NCBI GenBank assembly: GCA_023430365.1
Contig: JAEZAS010000369.1
Coordinates: 1-26,787, forward strand
Source of the DNA: Planctomycetota bacterium
GTDB lineage: Bacteria; Planctomycetota; Planctomycetia; Pirellulales; Pirellulaceae
Reading direction: 5' to 3'
Length of the DNA: 26,787 nucleotides
Part shown: positions 15,692 through 23,992 of the stretch, piece by piece
Numbering within the stretch: the first letter of the stretch is position 1
How the letters are laid out: every line of letters begins with the position of its first letter
Translations under genes and position numbers: made by a program
The notes under the pieces: model-generated
Told to the model about the DNA's origin: nothing
Databases searched by the model: none
Seen by the model: only the letters and a program-made list of their open reading frames with translations

Positions 15692-17110
15692 TTACTGTGC
15701 CACCTGGTACGCCCGATTGCGGAACAGGAAGTCGATAATGTTGCCTTCGTGCGGCTGGAGCCAGTTCAACCGGGTCGTGGGAATCGGTCCGATGTTGCAG
15801 CGATCGATATGCGTGGCGTCGGTGAGCTGCTGAATCCACTTTTCGTTCTTGGTGATCGCCGTGCCAACCAGCGTGTAGCCAATCTTGCTCAGCATCTGGT
15901 CCTGCGGGCACTGCACGACGCTCGCGAAGGGGAACATGTACTCCTTCTTCGAGATAGCGCACTCGGGCGATTCGCAATGAGCGATCACCGGCCGCAGGTA
16001 GGAGCAACGTTCCTTCTCAACGAGGCGCGGCCCATACTTGCCGGTCATGTCGGTCACGCCCGCCTCTTTCAGATCGGCCTCGATCAGCGCCCAGATACCC
16101 TGGCCCTGATTGGCGACGGTGAAAGCGGCCAGCTTCGCGTCAGGATCGGTCGGCGGCTTCACATCGATGGGACCCAGCCGTTCAGCGATCGCCTGGGCGA
16201 TTTCCTTCGTGTGCCGAGAGGCCCAGATGGCCGACGTATTGATGCAGCCACGGCCGCTATTGGTGGCGATGCTCTCGACCATCACGTCGAGATACTTCTC
16301 CCAGTTATCGACCTCATCATCGCCGAGGAGGATCTTCGAGAAGCCGGGGCCGTGCGCCTGAACGCGCGGGTTGCCTTTGTAGCGTTCGACCGTTTGGGCG
16401 CTGCCAAAGATCATCGAACGCGGGCAGGCTTCCAGCAGGGCGGCGCCGACGTCCTGAGGCCCGGGGTAGAGGCCAAACGCTTCGGCCGGCAAACCAGCCG
16501 CAATGTAAGCGGCGATCATACGGTAGGGAGTCCAGATCTCGGACGAACCGGGCTTTAGCACCAGACCGAGTTGCAGCGGAACGGCTGGCAACCACAGCGT
16601 GTGCACACCGGGGGAGTTCGAGGGAAGGACGGCTCCCAGAACCGGGGACTGAGCCTGGTAGCTCACGATGACGCCCCGATTCTCTTCGCCCCAGCCCTTG
16701 GTGAAGATGTTCAGATCCAGACCGCGGGTGAGACAGTCGAGGATCTTTTCCATGTTCTTCAGTACGAAAGCGTTCTTTGTCATGTTGGCCCGACAAAGAT
16801 GCTCCGGCAGGCCCGTGCTGGCCGACTGCTGATGAACGAAGTCGTCCGGCGATTGCTGGCCGTCGCCCATCGGCAGGGTGCCGTGCTCGTACAGATCGGC
16901 GACCTGCGACATCTTGGCGATGATGTCGTGAATCGGAATCTGCCGCAGGGCGTCGCGAGCCTTTTGGGCGGTGCGCAGGTCGCGCGTCATCAAGCCGCCA
17001 TTGGCCTGACTTACCTTGGCGATCGGCTCGCCGGTGGCGAAGTGGACGACATCAGCAACGTCGAGCGATTCGTACGGCTTGCCCCAGCGTAGGACAGGGA
17101 TATTGAGCAC
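15692..17110 (-). CDS. Aldehyde dehydrogenase family protein (acyl-reductase type candidate)
   Basis: The 472-residue product has the ALDH core: N165 in PSNSPGVHTLWLP, K186 in LKPGSSE and catalytic C289 in NSGRGCINTS. The usual general-base segment ELGGKxP is replaced by HGPGFSKILL (about 253-262), so the water-activating Glu looks absent. That is typical of thioester-forming or thioester-reducing members such as LuxC and CoA-acylating ALDHs, not of hydrolytic ones. The start is GTG, supported by GGAGAAG just upstream. It sits between a LuxE-like ligase and an Fe-ADH, so reduction of an activated acyl group to an aldehyde is the best guess. The oxidative direction is equally possible from sequence alone. 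Confidence 0.88.
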   Translation of the reverse strand: MLNIPVLRWGKPYESLDVADVVHFATGEPIAKVSQANGGLMTRDLRTAQKARDALRQIPIHDIIAKMSQVADLYEHGTLPMGDGQQSPDDFVHQQSASTGLPEHLCRANMTKNAFVLKNMEKILDCLTRGLDLNIFTKGWGEENRGVIVSYQAQSPVLGAVLPSNSPGVHTLWLPAVPLQLGLVLKPGSSEIWTPYRMIAAYIAAGLPAEAFGLYPGPQDVGAALLEACPRSMIFGSAQTVERYKGNPRVQAHGPGFSKILLGDDEVDNWEKYLDVMVESIATNSGRGCINTSAIWASRHTKEIAQAIAERLGPIDVKPPTDPDAKLAAFTVANQGQGIWALIEADLKEAGVTDMTGKYGPRLVEKERCSYLRPVIAHCESPECAISKKEYMFPFASVVQCPQDQMLSKIGYTLVGTAITKNEKWIQQLTDATHIDRCNIGPIPTTRLNWLQPHEGNIIDFLFRNRAYQVAQ

Positions 17111-17114
17111 GGGT

Positions 17115-17121
17115 CTTCTCC
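17115..17121 (-). promoter_or_regulatory. Ribosome binding site for the GTG start of the aldehyde dehydrogenase
   Basis: On the minus strand GGAGAAG ends 4 nt before the GTG at 17110 (GGAG core 7 nt away). It is one of the clearest Shine-Dalgarno sites in the window and supports the GTG start. Confidence 0.6.
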
Positions 17122-17177
17122 AAAAACCGGCAATCCTGCCGGCTGATCCAACGAGATAGTTTGCGGTCGCGAAGATG

Positions 17178-17201
17178 GCCGGAGGCTGATTTGCCTCCGG
17201 C
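17178..17201 (-). other. Hairpins in the ligase-ALDH spacer
   Basis: A 9-bp stem (17178-17186 with 17193-17201, 6-nt loop) lies 27 nt after the ligase stop. A second, smaller one (17127-17132 with 17137-17142) is near the ALDH start. There is no T-run, so mRNA processing or partial termination is more likely than full termination. Confidence 0.4.
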
Positions 17202-17227
17202 GCCGCACGACGCTGGTCCGCGTCTGG

Positions 17228-18358
17228 TTAGTAGACCCCGACGGTCGTCTGCGAGGCAACGCCGCGCCACGGACGCACGCCGCTGATGCCGTCCCATGGG
17301 TACTTGTCGAACGGCTTTTCGCGTTCGCCTTCGTCCCGCTCCATGAAGCCGGGCACGAAGAATTCCTTGGTCAGCGTTGTCAGCTTCACGCGGCCAGTTT
17401 CCCCGTAGGGAACAACCTTGTTGTAGTCGTCGAAATCGACCACTTCGATCACTGCACGCGGCTGCGGAGCGTAGTAAGCGATCTTGTACTTTTCGGCCGC
17501 CGTCACGGGCTTGCTGCAAGCGAGGCCCATCAGCGTGTTGCCGTACGTCGGCGTCATGTAGATGCCGCTCTCCTCCGGCGGACCGCCAAACAGTTCTTCG
17601 ATGCAGTAGCGGGTCCACTGGGGAGTGAACTCGGTGCCACCCGAGAAGATGCCGGTGACGCCGGTTTCTTTCAGGCTGGTGCCGCGTTTTTCGAGTTCCG
17701 CACAGAGGGCGTCGAGCAACTTCGGCGTGGCGAACATGCACTTGATGTCGTGGCCAGCGGTCAGGACGGTGATCGCCTGATCGATGCAGTGCTTCTTGTA
17801 CTCCTCGAGGTGCTCCATCCAGCCCTTCTTGATGAGCTTGACGACCCAGCGGGGATCGAGGTCGATGCAGAAGCAGATGCCGCCCCGGTACTGACAGAGA
17901 TGTTCCACCGCCAGCCGCAACCGGCGAGGACCGCTTGGGCCAAGCATCAACCAGTTGGCCCCTTTGGGGAAGTATTCGTCCGGCAGCGTGTGCGAGAAGT
18001 TTTCGTAGTCGATCCAGTGATCCTCCACGACCACCCGGCTCTTCGGAATGCCGGTGGTGCCGCCCGTTTCGAAGACATACGTCGGTTTGTCCTGGAAGGC
18101 CTTCGGCACCCAGCGACGCACCGGGCCGCCACGGAGCCACTCATCCTCGAACTCGGGGAACTTCTTGATGTCGTCGAAGTTTTTGACTTCTTTAAGCGGA
18201 TCGAACTTCAGCTCTTTCGCCTTTTCGAGCCAAAACGGGCAGCCGGTCGACTCGTGAAAGTGCCACTGAACAATCTCGTAGGCGTGCGCGTCGAGTTGCT
18301 CCTTGGCGGCGCGGGCTTTGGCTTCAACCTGGTCGGCGGAAAGCGTGTCGGAGGCCAT
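17228..18358 (-). CDS. LuxE/PaaK-like AMP-forming acyl ligase
   Basis: The 376-residue product has the adenylate-forming phosphate loop ETGGTTGIPKSR (97-108), GIFSGGTEFTP and TYGNTLMG as A5-like motifs, and YGETGRV near 330. The length fits LuxE (about 370-380) better than PaaK (about 430), with a short C-terminal region. LuxE is itself acylated on a Cys near its C-terminus; here no Cys occurs in the last about 90 residues, so the acyl group must go to another thiol such as CoA or a carrier. The ATG has GAGGAG 4 nt upstream. It is the first gene of the eight-gene minus-strand run and should activate a carboxylate in the cytoplasm; the substrate is unknown. Confidence 0.88.
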   Translation of the reverse strand: MASDTLSADQVEAKARAAKEQLDAHAYEIVQWHFHESTGCPFWLEKAKELKFDPLKEVKNFDDIKKFPEFEDEWLRGGPVRRWVPKAFQDKPTYVFETGGTTGIPKSRVVVEDHWIDYENFSHTLPDEYFPKGANWLMLGPSGPRRLRLAVEHLCQYRGGICFCIDLDPRWVVKLIKKGWMEHLEEYKKHCIDQAITVLTAGHDIKCMFATPKLLDALCAELEKRGTSLKETGVTGIFSGGTEFTPQWTRYCIEELFGGPPEESGIYMTPTYGNTLMGLACSKPVTAAEKYKIAYYAPQPRAVIEVVDFDDYNKVVPYGETGRVKLTTLTKEFFVPGFMERDEGEREKPFDKYPWDGISGVRPWRGVASQTTVGVY

Positions 18359-19274
18359 ACAACTCCTCGGGTGAGCAGACAGCGTTGGGGAATGCGGTTA
18401 AGCAGTAAAACTGCCATCGCGTCGTCCCTGGAGCAGGTCGCGCCAGGTCGAAGGCAATGGTGGTCAGTGTATCGCAGCGGCTGAGGGGCGGAGCAACCCA
18501 GCCACAACAAGTCAGGTGGGGTCGGACGCGAGGCTATAGGTACGATACCCGTTTGAACAACTGATAGCAACGGTTAAACCGGCTCCGAATCTCGCGCAGC
18601 CCTTTGCGCAGTGGCTTAAGTCGGCGTATGGCTTCGGTCTTTGCACCGCTCCCTTTTATTCCGTCACCGGAGGGCGCCACGCATGGAAAGACACACGCCA
18701 CAAACTACTCCCAAACTCTTGACTTGTTCAACAATATCGATAAGCTGATTGCAAGACTCGCGTCCCTCGGGTGGAGGATCGGCCATTCGCTTGGGCCAGT
18801 CGCTGCTGCGCCTGGAATGCCCGAAATGGAGAGCGCAAGGTTCTGCACCTTTTGCAGGCGGGCAACTTAGTTCAGCAGGCGTGCGGACGCCTGCGAGCGC
18901 AAGTGGCAGTTCGACGGTCTTGTTATTCGATGCGCGCAACGGTTGTGAAACGGTGATTCGAAAAGCGATTGTTCGGGAGAGATGGCGCGGAGCGGCCCGG
19001 CGGAAGGTTCGGCCGCGTAGAGATTTGAGCGTCAGCGGTCCGGCATAGCGATCGAAAAATGCCACTTTGCGGATGTGTTGTATTCCTCCACCCCTGTGAT
19101 TTTTCAGAAGAAGGCAGTTAGGTTTCAATCAGCAGGCGGCGAGACTCGTCGTAAGTCACTCAGCGAGTTCCAGCGGGGCGAGGAAGAGAGAAGCGGACGG
19201 CCTCGCCCTTTCCTGGTGGAACCGGCAACCGGTATACTTTCGAGACCAGTTAACAACCGTTCACTAAGTGTCCT
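18359..19274. other. Large divergent intergenic region
   Basis: This 916-bp gap separates the minus-strand ligase operon from plus-strand ruvB. It contains an 8-bp GC-rich hairpin with a GCGG loop (18875-18882 with 18887-18894). I see no gene with family motifs, no tRNA, and none of the hallmark sequences of tmRNA or RNase P RNA. Open frames of up to 154 residues on either strand are Arg/Ser-rich and unlike any family I know. It must hold the promoters of both flanking units. Confidence 0.5.
19233..19238 (+). promoter_or_regulatory. Possible -10 element for ruvB
   Basis: TATACT (19233-19238) matches the -10 consensus at 5/6 and lies 36 nt before the ruvB ATG. The -35 position (TTCCTG) is poor. 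Confidence 0.3.
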
Positions 19275-20306
19275 ATGGCCCGCGAGACGATTCTTTCCAG
19301 CCAGCCGCAGCCCGAAGATGAGGATCGGGACCTGCGCCCGCAGCGCATGTCCGACATGATCGGTCAGCAGGAGGTGATTGAGCGGCTGCGGATTGTCGTC
19401 GACGCCGCCAGAAAGCGGGGGGAATCTCTCGGGCACATCCTGTTCGACGGCCCGCCGGGCCTTGGCAAAACGACGTTTGCCACCTGTATCCCCCGCGAGT
19501 TGAATGTTCCGCTGATTACGTCGAGCGGTCCGGCCCTGAAGGCTCCCAAGGATCTGATTCCCTATCTGACGAACATCGAGGCCAACGCGGTCTTCTTTGT
19601 GGACGAGATTCACCGTATCCCCAAGCCGGTTGAGGAATACCTCTACACGGCGATGGAGGACTTTCGGATCGATATCGTGCTCGGCGAGGGGGTGAACGCC
19701 CGCACGATCAATCTCAAATTGAAGCCATTCACTTTGATAGGAGCGACAACCCGGGCTGGGATGCTTTCCGCCCCGCTACGAGATCGCTTCCACGTCCGCG
19801 AGCACCTCGGTTTCTATTCCATTGAAGAATTGACCGAGATCGTCAGTCGGAGCGCCAATAAGCTGGGGGCTCGTCTGGACGACGAGTCGGCTTTGGAAAT
19901 TGCTCGCCGCAGCCGGGATACGCCTCGAATCGCCAACAATCGCTTGCGCTGGGTTCGCGACTATGCAGAGAGCAAATCGGGAGGCTCGGTGACGTTGCCG
20001 GTGGCTCGGGCGGCGCTAGACATGGCCGGAATTGACTCGCTGGGGCTCGACAAGCAGGACCGCTCGTACCTGCAGACGATTATTCGAGTGTTTTCCGGTG
20101 GGCCAGCCGGTGTGGAAGCGATTGCTCACACGATGAATCTGGCGCCCGATACACTTTCAGACGAGGTGGAGCCATTTCTCCTGCGGATCGGCTTGCTGAT
20201 TCGGACTCCCCGGGGGCGGATGGTGACAGCAAAAGCTTACGAGCATCTAAAACTTCCGCCGCCGGTGGAAAACGACCCCGGTCCAACCCGGTCCATGTTG
20301 TCGTAG
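19275..20306 (+). CDS. ruvB: Holliday junction branch migration ATPase RuvB
   Basis: The 343-residue AAA+ motor drives branch migration with RuvA at recombination junctions. Seen: Walker A GPPGLGKT (59-66), Walker B FFVDEIHRI (107-115), GATTRAGMLSAPLRDRF (157-172) with the arginine finger region, sensor 2 TPRIAN (216-221) and a C-terminal winged helix (about 265-335). The length is normal for RuvB. After sensor 2 it reads NRLRWVRDY instead of the usual RLLRRVRD, and several other core positions are divergent, but the motifs are intact. ruvA and ruvC are not adjacent, as is common outside Proteobacteria. Confidence 0.95.
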   Translation: MARETILSSQPQPEDEDRDLRPQRMSDMIGQQEVIERLRIVVDAARKRGESLGHILFDGPPGLGKTTFATCIPRELNVPLITSSGPALKAPKDLIPYLTNIEANAVFFVDEIHRIPKPVEEYLYTAMEDFRIDIVLGEGVNARTINLKLKPFTLIGATTRAGMLSAPLRDRFHVREHLGFYSIEELTEIVSRSANKLGARLDDESALEIARRSRDTPRIANNRLRWVRDYAESKSGGSVTLPVARAALDMAGIDSLGLDKQDRSYLQTIIRVFSGGPAGVEAIAHTMNLAPDTLSDEVEPFLLRIGLLIRTPRGRMVTAKAYEHLKLPPPVENDPGPTRSMLS

Positions 20307-20375
20307 ACCTTGGTGAAATGGTTTCGGCGATTTCCGCCGTCGGCGAACCGCACCCTGCCGGAAGCCGTCCTTCGC

Positions 20376-20381
20376 TATAAT
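20376..20381 (+). promoter_or_regulatory. Possible -10 element for nusB-ftsY
   Basis: A perfect TATAAT lies 79 nt before the nusB ATG, but no matching -35 box is visible 16-18 nt upstream. Confidence 0.35.
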
Positions 20382-20460
20382 GAGGCAGGAAGCCGCGGAA
20401 CGGCTAAGAGTCGTATCTTTCTGAGCGGTGATGTGGCTCAGTGTTGAATAAGGTGTCTGA

Positions 20461-20880
20461 ATGTCTCGGCGAAGTCGCGCCCGCGAGATTGTGTTGCAGA
20501 TATTGTACGAGGACGACCTCAACCCCGATCGCAACCTGGCGACGGCGGACCATTTCCTCGTGCGCCGCTTGAATCACGAACAAGAACTGGTCCAGTTTGC
20601 CCGCGACTTGTTGGCGGGAGTGCGACGAAACCGAGGCGAACTCGATCGGCTGCTCACCGAACGGGCTGACAATTGGAGCCTGGATCGCATGGCGGTCACC
20701 GACCGCAACGTGCTGCGTCTGGGCGCCTACGAGATCTTGTATAGCGACACCCCGCAGCGGGTAGCCATCAATGAAGCGGTGGAGTTGGCCAAGCGCTTTG
20801 GTGCCCGCCAGTCGCCCCAGTTCGTGAACGGCATTCTCGATCGCTTCATGCAGAAGAACGACGAGAAGAAAAAACAATAA
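20461..20880 (+). CDS. nusB: Transcription antitermination factor NusB
   Basis: The 139-residue helical protein starts SRRSRAREIVLQILYEDD, the typical NusB opening, and ends with VAINEAVELAKRFG and FVNGILDRF, the conserved C-terminal helices. NusB pairs with NusE (S10) at boxA in rRNA antitermination. The start ATG has AAGGTG about 5 nt upstream. It is 68 nt upstream of ftsY, in the same direction, so the two are probably co-transcribed. Confidence 0.95.
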   Translation: MSRRSRAREIVLQILYEDDLNPDRNLATADHFLVRRLNHEQELVQFARDLLAGVRRNRGELDRLLTERADNWSLDRMAVTDRNVLRLGAYEILYSDTPQRVAINEAVELAKRFGARQSPQFVNGILDRFMQKNDEKKKQ

Positions 20881-20948
20881 GAGAGTCTGACCTCGGTTCG
20901 GTTTCGCAATTCGTTGCCTGCCTCTTGCTAGAAGACTAGATCGCAATC

Positions 20949-21989
20949 ATGGGACTGTTCGACCGCTTCACCAAGAAGGCCGATCCGGCTCCGGAAGCTC
21001 CCAAAGCGGAGGCTCAGCCTGCCGCCGCGCCGACGCCGCCCCCAGCCGAAGAGTCGCAGGGCGTGTTCTCACGCTGGCGGAGCGCGCTAAGGAAGACGTC
21101 GGACTTCCTCAATACCGATATCCGCGATCTCTTCAAGCGCGAAGGCCGGCTGGTTGACGAACCGTTCCTCAATGAGCTGTTTGCCATCCTGGTGAAGACC
21201 GATATGGGTGTCACCACGGCCACCCGGGTGCGAGACCGCATCGGCAGCGACTTCCGAGCGCGTGTCGTTCACATGAGCGACATCCTCAAGGTGATCAAGG
21301 AAGAGCTCAAGAACGTGCTCGCGCAACCGGAGCGACCGATCAATCTTGCTGCGTCGGGGCCGACTGTGATTCTGGTGGTCGGTGTGAACGGCTCCGGGAA
21401 AACGACTTCGATTGCCAAGCTCTCGAACATGTTCCGTTCGCAGGGAAAGAAGGTCGTTCTGGGGGCTGGCGATACTTTCCGTGCAGCCGCCGTGGAGCAG
21501 TTGGGCATCTGGGCGGAACGACTGGGTGTGGACATTGTGCGGGCGGAGCAGGGGAGCGATCCAGCGTCAGTCGCTCACCGGGCGGTGGCTCGAGCCATCG
21601 AGACAGAAGCGGATATCTGTATTATTGACACGGCAGGTCGGCTGCAGACCCAGGCAAATCTCATGCAGCAGCTTGAGAAGATCTACCGGGTGATCGGCAA
21701 GCAGATTCCCGAGTCGCCACATGAGGTTTTGCTGGTGCTCGACGCGACGGCTGGGCAAAACGCCCTGAGCCAGGCTCAGGGCTTCTCCACCGCGGCCAAA
21801 TGCACGGGCATTGTGCTGGCCAAGTTGGACGGCTCAGCCAAAGGGGGTGTGGTAATCCCGATCCGGGAACGATTTGCGATCCCCGTCAAGTTTGTCGGCC
21901 TGGGCGAAACCCCTGCGGACCTGGCCGTCTTCAATGCGGATGAGTTCGTCGACGCGCTGTTCGCCGACGCGTTCGGCGCTGCCGCCTAA
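20949..21989 (+). CDS. ftsY: Signal recognition particle receptor FtsY
   Basis: The 346-residue SRP GTPase docks SRP-ribosome complexes at the membrane. It has a short Ala/Pro-rich N-terminal A region (about 11-36), the N domain (about 40-120) and the G domain: G1 GVNGSGKTT (145-153), DTFRAAAVEQL (175-185), G3 DTAGRLQTQ (227-235), G4 AKLDGSAKGG (291-300; canonical TKLDG has Thr) and GLGETPADL (317-325). The A region is much shorter than in E. coli, which is usual in many phyla. Length and motifs are complete. Confidence 0.96.
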   Translation: MGLFDRFTKKADPAPEAPKAEAQPAAAPTPPPAEESQGVFSRWRSALRKTSDFLNTDIRDLFKREGRLVDEPFLNELFAILVKTDMGVTTATRVRDRIGSDFRARVVHMSDILKVIKEELKNVLAQPERPINLAASGPTVILVVGVNGSGKTTSIAKLSNMFRSQGKKVVLGAGDTFRAAAVEQLGIWAERLGVDIVRAEQGSDPASVAHRAVARAIETEADICIIDTAGRLQTQANLMQQLEKIYRVIGKQIPESPHEVLLVLDATAGQNALSQAQGFSTAAKCTGIVLAKLDGSAKGGVVIPIRERFAIPVKFVGLGETPADLAVFNADEFVDALFADAFGAAA

Positions 21990-22448
21990 GGGCACTGGAC
22001 CTCAATCCATCTCGTCGGCGATTCTTCGGGGCCTTGGCCCGATTTTGCCGTAAGTCCTTATTAGTCGAAGAGCGGAAGCCCGCAACGCTTCTAACGCTCA
22101 GACCTCGCGCGCCTGTTTTAGCGCCCTCGCCTACGTTGCCTGCCACGCTCGACAGGACCCAGGTACCAAAAGTGGGGCGTCACAGCCGTTACAGCCCGCA
22201 AAGTTTCTCAGCCACTGCGTCTAAGTCCGCTTTTATACGGCCTTTATCGTGTTATTCCGATGCGCTGCGTGCGCTGGACAAACCGATAAGAAGAGTGACT
22301 ACCTGGAAGAAAACGCCAGCGGACGACTCTCCGCCCCGCGGGCTAGTGGCTTCCAGCCTACCCAGGATTTGGGCCATCCAGTGGCGCACGGACTGCGCCG
22401 TCCTGCCGCCCTTGCAACTGTTTCCTCACGGATTGGGGAGTTGACCTA
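21990..22448. other. Intergenic region upstream of the porin gene
   Basis: This 459-bp gap between ftsY and the porin gene has no credible gene. Just before the porin ATG, GGGGAG (22435-22440) is a strong ribosome binding site with 8-nt spacing. I see no convincing -35/-10 pair; AT-rich patches near 22230-22255 may hold the porin promoter. Confidence 0.5.
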
Positions 22449-23873
22449 ATGAAACTTTCGAAGCTGGCTTTTGCCACTGCCATCGCCTGGGGCATTTACG
22501 CGGGTAATGCCTCAGCCCAGATGCCAGGGCATGCGGGCGGCGTCCAACCGACGTCGTTCGCGAACGAATACTACTATCAGCCCGCGGATCCTGCTTCGCC
22601 CAGCGATCAGGCCGGTCTGGCGCCGGTGGGTCCGGCGGTGGCTGTTCCGGGCGTTCCCGGCGCGGCTTGTGATCAGCCGGTCTGCTGCGACGACGAATGC
22701 GAGCCCTGGCACCTCTTCTGCCAGAAGGAGTGCGGCTGGAACTTCTACGGATGGGCCAGTGGCGGCATCATGGGCAACCTGCACAACCCAGGTGACCACT
22801 TCAACGGTCCGGTGACGTTCCCCGACCGCGACTACGGCCAGTTCAACCAGCTCTACGGTGTGCTTGAAAATACGATCGACACCGGCGGATGCGGGTGGGA
22901 CTTCGGTGGACGCGTCGACGTGCTGTTCGGCAGCGACTATTTCTTCACCCAGTCGACAGGTCTCGAACTCCACGACGACGGTTCGTCGCACTGGAACCAG
23001 AATGCCGCGGGCTTTGGCTCGGAATACGGCCTGGCTTTGCCGCAGTTCTACGTTGAAGCCGGCTACAACGACCTGTCGGTGAAGGTCGGTCACTTCTATA
23101 CCGTGATCGGTTACGAAGTCGTTCCTGCCGTCGGCAACTTCTTCTACACCCACGCCTACACGATGCAGTACGGCGAGCCCTTCACCCACACGGGTGCTCT
23201 GGCCACCTACAAGTACAGCGACTCGACCGCTCTGGTCGCCGGTATCGTGAACGGCTGGGATCACTTCGATCGTGAAGTGGACACCGGTGCTGGCATCTTC
23301 GGCTTCACCTGGAGCAACGAAGACGCGGGCCGTTCGCTGGCTTGGAATATCATCCTCAGCCCCAACGAACCGATCGCCTTCGGTCCGAACGCGGGTCTGC
23401 TGACCAACCGCAACATGTACAGCCTCGTCTTCCAGCAGACCTTTGGCTGCTGCGACGAGTGGCAGTACGTGTTCCAGCACGACTACGGCTGGCAGCACGA
23501 TGGCAACGCCCTTCCGGCTGCTGGCGCCGCGTCCGCCGAATGGTACGGCATCAACCAGTACTTGTTCTACACGATCAACGATTGCTGGAAGGCTGGTATG
23601 CGGTTTGAGTGGTTCCGCGACGATGACGGTGCTCGTGTCACCGGTCTGCGTAACCAGAACAACGCCATCTTCGGCGAGAACTTTGCCGGCAACTTCTTCG
23701 AGATCTCTGCCGGTCTGAACTGGACGCCGCACACCAACTGGACCATCCGTCCGGAAATCCGCTACGACTGGTTCGACGGCATCAATGCCTCCGGCAATGC
23801 GACCCGTCCGTTCCGCGGCGGCACCGGCGACGACCAGCTGCTGCTCGGCTTCGACGTGATCGCCACGTTCTAA
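22449..23873 (+). CDS. Outer-membrane beta-barrel porin (OmpL/BBP2-like)
   Basis: The 474-residue product has a signal peptide (1 to about 23, ending ASA), a Pro-rich segment, a Cys cluster (C74, C79, C80, C84, C91, C95), and then alternating aromatic/polar strands such as FGGRVDVLFGS, LSVKVGHFYTVIGYEVV and WTIRPEIRYDWFDG. It ends in FDVIATF with a C-terminal Phe, the barrel-assembly signal. This fits the putative beta-barrel porin-2 family (PF07642), common in planctomycetes. Codon use is strongly biased and a strong SD and terminator flank it, so it is probably highly expressed. It should allow diffusion of small solutes across the outer membrane; substrate preference is unknown. Confidence 0.9.
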   Translation: MKLSKLAFATAIAWGIYAGNASAQMPGHAGGVQPTSFANEYYYQPADPASPSDQAGLAPVGPAVAVPGVPGAACDQPVCCDDECEPWHLFCQKECGWNFYGWASGGIMGNLHNPGDHFNGPVTFPDRDYGQFNQLYGVLENTIDTGGCGWDFGGRVDVLFGSDYFFTQSTGLELHDDGSSHWNQNAAGFGSEYGLALPQFYVEAGYNDLSVKVGHFYTVIGYEVVPAVGNFFYTHAYTMQYGEPFTHTGALATYKYSDSTALVAGIVNGWDHFDREVDTGAGIFGFTWSNEDAGRSLAWNIILSPNEPIAFGPNAGLLTNRNMYSLVFQQTFGCCDEWQYVFQHDYGWQHDGNALPAAGAASAEWYGINQYLFYTINDCWKAGMRFEWFRDDDGARVTGLRNQNNAIFGENFAGNFFEISAGLNWTPHTNWTIRPEIRYDWFDGINASGNATRPFRGGTGDDQLLLGFDVIATF

Positions 23874-23909
23874 CCCAACTGGCGAAACGGTTGCAATCGC
23901 GACAAGCAA

Positions 23910-23941
23910 AGCATGCCGCGCTCGAAAGAGCGCGGCATGCT
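23910..23941. terminator. Bidirectional GAAA-loop terminator
   Basis: A perfect 14-bp stem (23910-23923 with 23928-23941) closes a GAAA tetraloop. It is followed by a T-rich stretch on the plus strand and, in the other direction, by TTTGCTTG. It lies between the convergent porin and hybrid kinase genes and should end both transcripts. Confidence 0.88.
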
Positions 23942-23992
23942 CATTTCTTGTCCGCTCTCTACCTCGCATTGATACCCCAGTGCATCCTGCTG

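Noticed and set aside
18440..18480. Possible minus-strand promoter for the ligase operon (TACACT-like -10)
   Set aside because: The only -35 candidate matches 3 of 6 positions with a 19-nt spacer; too weak to list.
18664..19128. 154-codon minus-strand open frame in the large gap
   Set aside because: No SD, no motif, Arg/Pro/Ser-rich composition typical of random high-GC frames, and overlaps equally long frames on the other strand.
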